Shown one piece after another: positions 1 through 5,279 of a stretch of DNA of 5,279 bases; positions within the stretch are counted from its first letter, which is position 1, and every line of letters begins with the position of its first letter. The stretch covers positions 1 to 5,279 of the forward strand of contig JAPSGG010000152.1 of the NCBI GenBank assembly GCA_031177845.1, in the 5' to 3' direction. The notes beneath the pieces were generated by a model. That model did not search any database. It had not been told where the DNA came from and saw only the letters and a list, made by a program, of their open reading frames with translations. The position numbers and the translations under genes were made by a program. This DNA is from Chromatiales bacterium (GTDB lineage: Bacteria > Pseudomonadota > Gammaproteobacteria > JACCYU01).

Positions 1-413
1 TTCCAGACGCTTTTGAGGAAGTCGTCATCATCTGCGATATCGAAGACGCCTTCGACCGTGTGCAGCGCGAGGAACTGGAGGCTGCGGGATTGAAGCTCCG
101 CGTCTCTTCCGAGCTGGATCTGGAATTGCCTAGATTGGATATTATCTATATCAACTCCATCGCATGGGTCGGCGACAGCTTCGAGCGGCTGGGCAAGGAT
201 TTGCGGCTGTCCGCCGCCTCACCGCTCAAACCGGACGCGATCATCCTGCACCCGCTGGCGCGTGGCGATGAGCTCGCAACCGATCTGGACGTAACCCCGC
301 ATAACTGGTACTTCGCGCAGGCGCGCGGCGCGGTATTTCTGCGCATGGCGCTACTGACCAGCGTTGTGCAACGCATTCACCAGGTGATCGATACACCGAC
401 GCAGCAGACGTAA
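1..413 (+). CDS. Aspartate carbamoyltransferase-like protein, C-terminal 136 residues (5' end outside window)
   Basis: This is the end of an aspartate/ornithine carbamoyltransferase-family enzyme; family members transfer the carbamoyl group of carbamoyl phosphate to an amino group in the cytoplasm. The frame is open from base 3, so the start and the carbamoyl-phosphate-binding half lie upstream. Visible residues 83-91 read HPLARGDEL, followed by ATDLDVTPHNWYF and then a QA..G.F.RMALL stretch. This matches the end of E. coli PyrB ([22 protein letters not shown]) far better than the HCLP signature of ornithine carbamoyltransferase. The segment before it (IIYINSIAWVGDSFERLG, residues 47-64) does not carry the PyrB TRVQKER motif, whose Arg and Gln bind aspartate, and the following loop is about five residues shorter. 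HPLPR has become HPLAR. The acceptor is therefore probably not aspartate. The gene ends 34 bp before the GxxExxY start. Family call is firm; substrate is unknown. Confidence 0.85.
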   Translation, partial: PDAFEEVVIICDIEDAFDRVQREELEAAGLKLRVSSELDLELPRLDIIYINSIAWVGDSFERLGKDLRLSAASPLKPDAIILHPLARGDELATDLDVTPHNWYFAQARGAVFLRMALLTSVVQRIHQVIDTPTQQT

Positions 414-420
414 AGCGGTC

Positions 421-446
421 TCTCGCCAAGACGCAAAGGCGCGAAG
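421..446 (+). repeat. Left inverted-repeat arm of the GxxExxY cassette
   Basis: The arm begins 7 bp after the carbamoyltransferase stop codon and runs to the base before the GxxExxY start region. It reads TCTCGC followed by two octamers of the form NAAGRCGC (CAAGACGC, AAAGGCGC) and a partial third (GAAG). Compared with the reverse complement of 861-886, 22 of 26 positions match. The AAAGG at 435-439 lies 8 nt before the ATG at 448 and may double as the ribosome binding site of the enclosed gene. Confidence 0.85.
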
Positions 447-447
447 A

Positions 448-849
448 ATGGATGAGAATGAAATTGCTAAAATCGTTGTTGACTCCGCTTTCAAGAGCCA
501 TTCGCGGTTGGGTCCCAGATTATTGGAAAGCGTTTATAAAGCGGTCTTGTGCCACGAGTTGTCGCGACGGGCGCTGTACGTCAAACGACAGATCGCGATT
601 CCTATTGTCTATGATGGCCTCAAGTTCGACGAGGGCTTCAGGGTAGACCTTATCGTAAACGACAAGATTATTGTCGAGCTGAAATGTGTGGAACAGCTTT
701 CATTTGCGCATAAGAAGCCGCTACTGATCTACTTGCGTCTGGCGCAGATGCGCTTAGGGCTTTTGATCAACTTTTCACAGGTCTTGCTCAAGGATGGGAT
801 CAGGAGAGTGGTCAACGGATTGGACGAATCGAGAGCTAGCCCAGGTTAG
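448..849 (+). CDS. GxxExxY family protein (PD-(D/E)XK nuclease-like fold)
   Basis: A 133-residue protein of the GxxExxY family (PDDEXK_3-like); the members' function is not established. The N-terminus MDENEIAKIVVDSAFKSH and the later stretch ending DGIRRVVNGL are family-typical, which supports the ATG at 448 and full length. The nuclease-like core shows D67 (RVDLIV) and E77-L-K79 (VELK), matching a D...ExK active site, followed by H88. Two family-conserved positions look altered. The signature, usually GPGLLESVY, reads GPRLLESVY (residues 22-30), so the name-giving Gly is Arg24. The usual HxAQ motif is HKKP, so the Gln is Pro91. The gene sits inside inverted repeats between the carbamoyltransferase and amidotransferase genes and has lower GC than they do, pointing to separate acquisition. 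Its best ribosome binding site, AAAGG, lies within the left repeat arm. A role in nucleic-acid cleavage is inferred from fold only. Confidence 0.88.
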   Translation: MDENEIAKIVVDSAFKSHSRLGPRLLESVYKAVLCHELSRRALYVKRQIAIPIVYDGLKFDEGFRVDLIVNDKIIVELKCVEQLSFAHKKPLLIYLRLAQMRLGLLINFSQVLLKDGIRRVVNGLDESRASPG

Positions 850-860
850 ATTTCTATTTC

Positions 861-886
861 CTTGGCGTCTTTGCGCCTTTGCGAGA
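861..886 (-). repeat. Right inverted-repeat arm of the GxxExxY cassette
   Basis: Read on the minus strand this arm is TCTCGC, then AAAGGCGC, AAAGACGC and a partial CAAG, so it uses the same octamer NAAGRCGC as the left arm. It starts 11 bp after the GxxExxY stop codon. Its outer edge (883-886) overlaps the Shine-Dalgarno sequence of the amidotransferase gene, so pairing of the two arms in a transcript could affect access to that site. Confidence 0.85.
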
Positions 887-891
887 GGAAG
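883..891 (+). promoter_or_regulatory. Ribosome binding site of the amidotransferase gene
   Basis: GAGAGGAAG lies 8 nt upstream of the ATG at 900 and decides that start. A TTG at 879 in the same frame lies inside the repeat arm and would add seven residues before the Cys that must become the N-terminus of a class II glutamine amidotransferase, so it is not the start. Confidence 0.75.
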
Positions 892-899
892 TTTTTATT

Positions 900-2933
900 A
901 TGTGTGGAATCGCAGGGTATATACACGCCGATCCGTCAAAGCCGGTAGATCCTGAGACGCTGATGGCGATGGCCGCCATCCAGCACCACCGCGGCCCGAA
1001 CGGCATGGGCTTGCAGACCATCGCTGATCGGGGGGTGGGCTTTTCCCATGCGCGGCTATCCATCATCGACCTGAATGAGGCGCGCGGTCGCCAGCCGTTT
1101 CTGTCCGCGGATAAGAGGCTGCTGATGGCCCACAACGGCGAGTTCTACGACTACAAGCGCCTGCGTGCCGATCTCACCTCGCGCGGTGCGCGTTTTCGCA
1201 CCAAGAGCGATTCGGAGCTGGTGCTGCATCTTTACCGCCGATATGGCCTGGACGAGATGCTCACGCATCTGCGCGGCGAGTTTGCGTTCGCATTATTTGA
1301 TAGCGCGCGCGACCGGCTGATCCTGGTGCGCGACCGCTTCGGCATCAAACCACTGTACTGGTGTCAGGCGGACGGCATGCTGGCGTTCGGCTCCGAAATC
1401 AAGGGGCTGTTCGCGCATCCCGAAGTGCCGCGGAGGTTTAGCGATGCCGGGCTTTACCATCAGCTCATGCAGACCATGGTGCCGGGCACCACGGCCTTCG
1501 AGGGCATCCACCAAGTCCAGCCGGGACACGTGATGGTCATCGAGCGCGGCCACGGGCGCTTCCACATCCGCGCATTCAAATACTGGGATATGGATTTTCC
1601 CTTGATCCGCGAGCGCAAGGACGATCAGCCGGAGGAGTATTACATCGAAGGCGTGCGCGAGCGATTACTCAAGGGCGTGCAGCTGCGCCTGGAGGCCGAC
1701 GTACCGGTCGCCTGCTATCTCTCCGGCGGCATTGACTCCTGCTCCATCCTAGGGCTAGCCGCGGCCAGCCAGCAGTCGCCGGTCAAGGCCTTTACCATCG
1801 GCTTCGACGACACCAATTACGACGAGACCGCGGTGGCGCGCGAGATGGCGCGATCGGTGGGCGCGGATCAAGATATCATGATGCTCAACGCTGGTCATCT
1901 CTACGCCAACTTTGTCGAGACCATCTGGCACACCGAGCGGAGCATTTACAATACCTTAGGTGTTGCCAAGCTGCTGATGAGCCGACGTGTCAACAAGGCG
2001 GGCTACAAGGTGGTTGTCACCGGCGAGGGCTCGGATGAACTCTTCGCAGGCTACCCGGCCTTTCGCCGCGACATGTTCCTGCACGGACTCGATCCCTTAG
2101 ATGAGGCCGAGCGCGCTGTATGGGAGCAGATGCTCTCGGAAAGCAACGCGCTGGTGCGCGGCTCCATGCTGGCGGAAAACGAGCTGCACGATCCTGCACT
2201 GGATGCGCTGGTCGGCTTCACGCCGAGTTGCCTGCAGCCGTGGCTGGCGTCCAGCGAGCACGTGCCGGGACTGCTGAATCCCGAGCGGCGCAAACGCCTG
2301 CAAGGCTACGAGCCGGGCCGTACGATCGCCGAGGCCCTGGATGGCAGCATGATCGAAGACCGTCACCCGCTCGACAAAGCCCAGTACGTGTGGATCAAGA
2401 CCATGCTGGAGGGCCAGATCCTCACCTGGGGCGGCGACCGCGTGGACATGGCCAATTCCATGGAATCGCGTCCGGCATTTCTCGATCATCACCTCGCGGA
2501 GTTTGCCACTCAACTGCCGCCGTCCATGCGCATCAAGGGCCGCACCGAAAAATACGTGCTGCGCGAGGCCATGCGAGAGCTGCTACCAAAGGTATTATAC
2601 GAGCGTGAGAAATTCGCCTTCATGGCCCCGCCCGCGCACACCGATCCGGAGAAGTGGAAGGCCGTGCAAAATCTGAGCGCCAAGTATCTCTCGGATGAGG
2701 CTATCCATGACGCCGGCCTGTTGGATGCCCAAGGGGTCAAGGCGCTCTTCGACCGTCTTGAGGATCCGGATACGGCCATCCCCACCAAGGTGCAAATGGA
2801 TGCGGTCATCAACCACCTGCTCTCCGTGCAGATCCTGCACCACCACTTCATCCACCCCGATGTGCCGGCCTTAGCTCGACATCGCGCCGCGGAACTCAAA
2901 TGCATGTCTGCCGAACGAACAATTGTGACCTGA
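900..2933 (+). CDS. Asparagine synthase (glutamine-hydrolysing)-type amidotransferase, AsnB family
   Basis: A 677-residue cytoplasmic enzyme of the AsnB family, which adenylates a carboxylate with ATP and converts it to an amide with ammonia from glutamine. Residues 1-215 form the class II glutaminase. Cys2 (start MCGIAGYI) is the nucleophile after Met removal, with Arg52, Asn79-Gly80-Glu81 in HNGEFYD, and Asp104 in the glutamine site. From about 255 to 600 lies the synthetase domain. It contains the ATP pyrophosphatase loop SGGIDSC (275-281), GEGSDELFAGYP (375-386), and DMANSMESRPAFLD (516-529). All key residues of both sites are present, so it should be active. It is about 120 residues longer than E. 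coli AsnB (554), with an extended C-terminal part, a size I associate with AsnB paralogues of biosynthetic clusters. The carbamoyltransferase and GxxExxY genes lie upstream and mscS 21 bp downstream. Plain asparagine synthesis is possible; amidation of another carboxylate fits the context equally well. Family certain, substrate open. Confidence 0.93.
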   Translation: MCGIAGYIHADPSKPVDPETLMAMAAIQHHRGPNGMGLQTIADRGVGFSHARLSIIDLNEARGRQPFLSADKRLLMAHNGEFYDYKRLRADLTSRGARFRTKSDSELVLHLYRRYGLDEMLTHLRGEFAFALFDSARDRLILVRDRFGIKPLYWCQADGMLAFGSEIKGLFAHPEVPRRFSDAGLYHQLMQTMVPGTTAFEGIHQVQPGHVMVIERGHGRFHIRAFKYWDMDFPLIRERKDDQPEEYYIEGVRERLLKGVQLRLEADVPVACYLSGGIDSCSILGLAAASQQSPVKAFTIGFDDTNYDETAVAREMARSVGADQDIMMLNAGHLYANFVETIWHTERSIYNTLGVAKLLMSRRVNKAGYKVVVTGEGSDELFAGYPAFRRDMFLHGLDPLDEAERAVWEQMLSESNALVRGSMLAENELHDPALDALVGFTPSCLQPWLASSEHVPGLLNPERRKRLQGYEPGRTIAEALDGSMIEDRHPLDKAQYVWIKTMLEGQILTWGGDRVDMANSMESRPAFLDHHLAEFATQLPPSMRIKGRTEKYVLREAMRELLPKVLYEREKFAFMAPPAHTDPEKWKAVQNLSAKYLSDEAIHDAGLLDAQGVKALFDRLEDPDTAIPTKVQMDAVINHLLSVQILHHHFIHPDVPALARHRAAELKCMSAERTIVT

Positions 2934-2940
2934 GAGCCCT

Positions 2941-2945
2941 GGAGG
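2941..2945 (+). promoter_or_regulatory. Ribosome binding site of the mechanosensitive channel gene
   Basis: A perfect GGAGG sits 9 nt before the ATG at 2955 and 7 nt after the amidotransferase stop codon (2931-2933). It fixes the channel start and, with the 21-bp intergenic gap, supports translation from a shared message. Confidence 0.85.
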
Positions 2946-2954
2946 ACGCACGCG

Positions 2955-3899
2955 ATGGATTCATTCTCGCAAATGCTGAACCGCATCGATTGGGAGGGGC
3001 TGTTGGCTGCCTCGGGCCGCATCGTGCTGATCCTGATCCTAGCCTTCGTAGCCATGGCCATTGTCCGCGCGCTCTTGACGCAGGTGGACAAACGCCTCCG
3101 CAGCAGGGCCGAAGCCGAGGGCGAGGACAATGCAGAGGCCGCCAGGCGCGCGAATACGCTGTTGGGTCTGGTGCGCCAGGCGGTCTTCATCGTGTTGTGG
3201 GTGGTCGTAATCCTCATGGTGCTGAAGGAGGTCGGCGTGGAGGTGGGGCCGCTTCTGGCCAGCGCCGGTATCATCGGTCTGGCGGTCGGCTTCGGGGCGC
3301 AGAACCTCGTGCGGGATGTAATCTCCGGTTTCTTTGTCATTCTTGAAAATCAGATCCGCGTGGGTGACGTGGCCGTGATCAACGGCACCAGCGGCGTGGT
3401 GGAGCGGATCAACTTCCGAACCACGGTGCTGCGCGATGTATCCGGCACCGTGCACATCTTCCCCAACGGTACCATCACCACCCTGTCGAATATGACGCGC
3501 GACTGGTCCGGGTACGTACTGAACATCGGCGTCGCTTACAAAGAGGATACCGACCGGGTCGTGGAGATCATGCGTCAGGTCGGCGCGGAGATGCGCAAGG
3601 ATCCGGTCTTCGGCCGATCGATGATTGCGGACATCGAGATCTTCGGTGTGGACAAGCTGGCGGAGTCATCCGTCGTGATCCAGGGCCGCATCAAGACGCG
3701 CCCCATCAAACAGTGGGAGGTGGGCCGCGAATACCTGCGTCGGCTTAAGCGCAGGTTCGATCAGGAGGGCATCGAGATTCCTTTCCCGCACCGCACCTTC
3801 AGCTTCGCCGATACAAGCTCGCCCATCATTACCAAACTGATGGAGCAGGGCCGCACCGAGCAGGCAGCTGAAACGGCGAGCGCGGGCTCGCGTCGGTAG
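2955..3899 (+). CDS. Small-conductance mechanosensitive ion channel, MscS family
   Basis: A 314-residue inner-membrane channel of the MscS family, which opens under membrane tension to release solutes on hypo-osmotic shock. Hydrophobic segments lie at about 22-42, 72-92 and 97-128, the three-helix plan of MscS; a charged, Arg/Glu/Ala-rich cytoplasmic linker (about 44-66) separates the first two. The pore helix region is rich in Gly and Ala (SAGIIGLAVGFGAQNLVRD, 103-121) and is followed by ISGFFVILENQIRVGD (123-138). The beta domain then carries INGTSGVVERINFRTTVLRD (142-161, written without its preceding residue) and PNGTI (170-174). The C-terminal alpha/beta domain ends in GIEIPFPHRTF (272-282). 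All expected parts are present and the protein appears intact. It lies 21 bp behind the amidotransferase gene with a strong GGAGG, so co-transcription is likely. Its stop lies 12 bp from the converging SMR remnant. Confidence 0.93.
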   Translation: MDSFSQMLNRIDWEGLLAASGRIVLILILAFVAMAIVRALLTQVDKRLRSRAEAEGEDNAEAARRANTLLGLVRQAVFIVLWVVVILMVLKEVGVEVGPLLASAGIIGLAVGFGAQNLVRDVISGFFVILENQIRVGDVAVINGTSGVVERINFRTTVLRDVSGTVHIFPNGTITTLSNMTRDWSGYVLNIGVAYKEDTDRVVEIMRQVGAEMRKDPVFGRSMIADIEIFGVDKLAESSVVIQGRIKTRPIKQWEVGREYLRRLKRRFDQEGIEIPFPHRTFSFADTSSPIITKLMEQGRTEQAAETASAGSRR

Positions 3900-3911
3900 T
3901 CCGCCTGGACA

Positions 3912-4154
3912 TCAGCGTAGTGCCTCCACGCCTGACATGCGGTTGAGGCCAATAATACCCGCAACGATAATCGCGATGGACAACAGCCCGCCCCGATTCG
4001 TCGATTCGGAGAAAAAGATAATGCGGAGTATCGCGGTGCCGACCGCGTCGATTCATGTCCACACTACATAGTCCGTCCCTACCGGAATCGATCTTAATGC
4101 CTGGGCCAGAGAGAAGATGCTGGCAATCATGGCGACCAGGGCAAGAACCACCAT
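3912..4154 (-). pseudogene. Decayed small multidrug resistance (SMR, SugE/EmrE-type) transporter remnant
   Basis: Reading the minus strand from the ATG at 4154 gives MVVLALVAMIAS, then LAQALRSIPVGTDYVVWT, an in-frame TGA at 4053-4055, and then IDAVGTAILRIIFFSES, LLSIAIIVAGIIGLN and a stop at 3912-3914. This follows the SMR family from the second helix to the end: the family motif [24 protein letters not shown] aligns directly, and the TGA replaces the Gly codon after WT, a GGA-to-TGA change. SMR proteins are about 105 residues and span four helices; only about the last 79 remain here. Between 4155 and 4201 the first helix is not readable and another in-frame TGA (4155-4157) precedes the ATG. 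A degraded GATTCAGAG near 4173-4181 might be a trace of the KYSEG region, but that is weak. The remnant directly follows the creatininase gene on the same strand. It is probably non-functional. Confidence 0.82.
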
Positions 4155-4201
4155 TCACGCGACCCCGCTCTGAATCCCACTGTCTCACATCCAATATTGC
4201 G

Positions 4202-4969
4202 TCATACCAGCGCCAGCAGATCAGCCAGCATTGCTCGAAGCAGGATCTCGCCCTTTTCCCTGGAAGCCAGCCGCGGATCGCCGTAGACGCCACTGGGAGA
4301 GTAATTAGGCGCGTCCGGGTCGTTGCGGTTCAGTGGCCCCGAAACCATCTCGCGCGTGCAGGCCTGCGCCCTGCCCATGCGCACGCGCTCGGGCGCGATC
4401 GCCAGCATGATCGAGGTCTCCAGCTCGTCCGCGTGTCCGCCGCAAGGCTGCTGTCTGAGCCGCGCCTCCGCAGTGCGATAGTTCGCGCCCTCATAAACAT
4501 TCGCCAATCGCACGCGCGCGGGCTGCCTTGAATCGTTGATCGCCGCGTGTAATGGACGAATGGTACTGATGCCAGTGTTGATAACGATGACAACACGGCT
4601 ACCTGCGCGCAGGATGTCGTCGATGATCTGGGCGCTCAGCGCCTGGAATATCTCGCTCGCCACACTGCAACTCCCGGGAAACTCGATGAACGCGGGATAA
4701 TGACCATAGCTTAGCGTTGGCCATACTGCCACCGGTGCCGCCTCGATCAGCCGCTTCGCCAACCACTCAGCCTGTAGAAAATCCGTATTCATGGGCAGAT
4801 GGAGACCGTGCTGCTTTGCGCCAGCCCCTACCGGCAGTATCGCCGTCGCGCCCGCCTCCAGCGCTGTCTGCAGTTCTCGCCAGGTCGACTCGGCGACTAG
4901 CAGGCCAGGACGATGATTTGCCGCGTGAGAATTCAAAGGGGATTTCTGCGTGGGCGCCGTCCGGCGCAT
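4202..4969 (-). CDS. Creatininase-family protein with a non-canonical metal site
   Basis: A 255-residue protein (from the ATG at 4969) of the creatininase family, metal-dependent amidohydrolases that act on small cyclic or linear amides and include the mycofactocin peptidase MftE. Homology begins near residue 24 (LLVAESTWRELQ) and continues with AILPVGAGAKQHGLHLPMNTD (43-63), YGHYPAFIEFPGS (88-100), GGHADELETSIMLAIAPERV (177-196) and SGVYGDP (226-232). Several metal ligands known from creatininase differ: the Glu of EQHG is Lys52, and the HGGN region reads NTGIST (131-136), so the expected His and Glu fall on Gly133 and Ser135. His54 and Asp63 remain. Either a distinct subfamily or a non-catalytic protein is possible. 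The frame is open to a TTG at 5038 (278 residues). I prefer the ATG because the extra 23 residues match nothing I recognise, but neither start has a good Shine-Dalgarno site. It follows the SGNH hydrolase gene on the same strand. Confidence 0.82.
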   Translation of the reverse strand: MRRTAPTQKSPLNSHAANHRPGLLVAESTWRELQTALEAGATAILPVGAGAKQHGLHLPMNTDFLQAEWLAKRLIEAAPVAVWPTLSYGHYPAFIEFPGSCSVASEIFQALSAQIIDDILRAGSRVVIVINTGISTIRPLHAAINDSRQPARVRLANVYEGANYRTAEARLRQQPCGGHADELETSIMLAIAPERVRMGRAQACTREMVSGPLNRNDPDAPNYSPSGVYGDPRLASREKGEILLRAMLADLLALV

Positions 4970-5055
4970 CCGAGTTAGAATTGCGCCAGGGCGGACGGGC
5001 CCATAAGCGACGGGCGTTTCAGATCCCCATCGCTCCAATGTGCCACGCTCATGGA

Positions 5056-5279
5056 TTAAAACAGTCCGCTCGCCAGCAACGCGTCATGCCAAAGTTGCGC
5101 CATGGCCTTATAGCCGTCTCCATCAGGATGACGATCATCCGCTAACTGGTCCCGGTGGTCTTCGAAGTAGCTGAAGAAATCCGGTCCAGCTATCGGCAGG
5201 CTATTGGCCGTCACGAGCTCGTCGATAGCGAGATTGTATTGCTGGATCAGCGCATTTCGGCTTGGCGAGCCGATGATAT
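5056..5279 (-). CDS. SGNH/GDSL hydrolase, C-terminal fragment (5' end outside window)
   Basis: Seventy-three codons are open from the window edge to the TAA at 5056-5058. The segment ends with GPDFFSYFEDHRDQL, then ADDRHPDGDGYKAMAQLWHDAL and the last residues LLASGLF. DDRHPDGDGY holds the DxxH of block V of SGNH/GDSL esterases: Asp47 and His50 of the fragment, the second and third members of the catalytic triad. HPDGDGYKAMA is the usual text around it. The GDS block with the nucleophilic Ser, and any signal peptide, lie beyond the window. Family members are esterases, lipases or acyl-hydrolases on lipids, sugars or thioesters; nothing here tells the substrate. The creatininase gene follows on the same strand after a gap of 17 to 86 bp depending on its start, so the two are probably co-transcribed. 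Confidence 0.82.
   Translation of the reverse strand, partial: IIGSPSRNALIQQYNLAIDELVTANSLPIAGPDFFSYFEDHRDQLADDRHPDGDGYKAMAQLWHDALLASGLF

Larger units (their letters stand above)
421..886 (+). mobile_element. Putative GxxExxY cassette bounded by inverted octamer repeats
   Basis: The unit consists of a single gene (448-849) enclosed by inverted arms at 421-446 and 861-886. It separates two genes that would otherwise lie a few bases apart on the same strand, and its coding part is about 50% GC by hand count (180 of 360 bases in 481-840), lower than most of the flanking genes. No transposase or recombinase is encoded and no target-site duplication is obvious, so any movement would need functions supplied elsewhere. 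From memory, GxxExxY genes in many genomes are accompanied by CGCAAAG-type repeats; I could not verify this here. Calling it mobile is inference; the repeat-gene-repeat structure is seen directly. Confidence 0.45.

Noticed and set aside
421..886. Repeat arms as a CRISPR array or rRNA intervening sequence
   Set aside because: There are only two arms, in inverted orientation around one gene, with no regular spacers and no rRNA sequence nearby.
879..899. Upstream TTG as the start of the amidotransferase gene
   Set aside because: It lies inside the repeat arm and would place seven residues before the catalytic Cys that must be N-terminal.
2510..3340. Minus-strand open frame of 276 codons opposite the amidotransferase and channel genes
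   Set aside because: Ser/Arg/Thr-rich antisense translation with no motif, opposite two genes with clear family signatures.
3876..3891. GCGAGC/GCTCGC hairpin with a 4-nt loop at the end of the mechanosensitive channel gene as a terminator
   Set aside because: The stem is only 6 bp, lies inside the coding sequence and is not followed by a T tract.
3829..4293. Minus-strand open frame of 154 codons across the SMR remnant
   Set aside because: Its translation has no hydrophobic helices or recognisable motif and overlaps the ends of two well-supported genes; the SMR similarity is in another frame.
4055..4531. Plus-strand open frame of 158 codons opposite the creatininase gene and SMR remnant
   Set aside because: No motif and low-complexity Arg/Ala-rich product; the minus strand carries the conserved protein text.
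4975..5052. 25-codon open frame on the minus strand starting with an ATG 3 bp after the SGNH hydrolase stop
   Set aside because: Its product matches nothing I recognise, the Shine-Dalgarno site is poor, and it overlaps the open extension of the creatininase frame. Probably chance.

Overview
The window looks like a chromosomal segment of a moderately GC-rich proteobacterium, probably a gammaproteobacterium. That rests on base composition and on how closely the carbamoyltransferase C-terminus matches my memory of E. coli PyrB; no phylogeny was done and no rRNA or tRNA gene is present. Both ends cut through genes.

Layout: bases 1-3899 read rightward. They hold the C-terminal part of an aspartate-carbamoyltransferase-like protein, a GxxExxY-family gene enclosed by two inverted repeat arms, a complete asparagine-synthase-type glutamine amidotransferase (677 aa), and 21 bp later an MscS-type mechanosensitive channel. 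Bases 3912-5279 read leftward. They hold the C-terminal end of an SGNH/GDSL hydrolase, a creatininase-family protein, and then a decayed small multidrug resistance (SMR) transporter that carries an in-frame TGA and has lost its N-terminal part. The two blocks converge at about 3900-3912 with no clear terminator between them.

How the genes may work together: a carbamoyltransferase without the usual aspartate-binding residues sits next to a long AsnB-type amidotransferase, and an SGNH hydrolase and a creatininase-like protein lie on the facing strand. This suggests, as inference only, metabolism of a small nitrogen-containing compound rather than housekeeping pyrimidine and asparagine synthesis. 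The MscS gene has a strong Shine-Dalgarno site just behind the amidotransferase gene and is probably co-transcribed with it.

The most striking structural feature is at 421-886. A lower-GC GxxExxY gene is bounded by 26-bp inverted arms (22 of 26 matching) built from an octamer NAAGRCGC, and the unit fits tightly between two genes that otherwise look like one operon. The second is the SMR remnant at 3912-4154, which is not visible as a single open frame.
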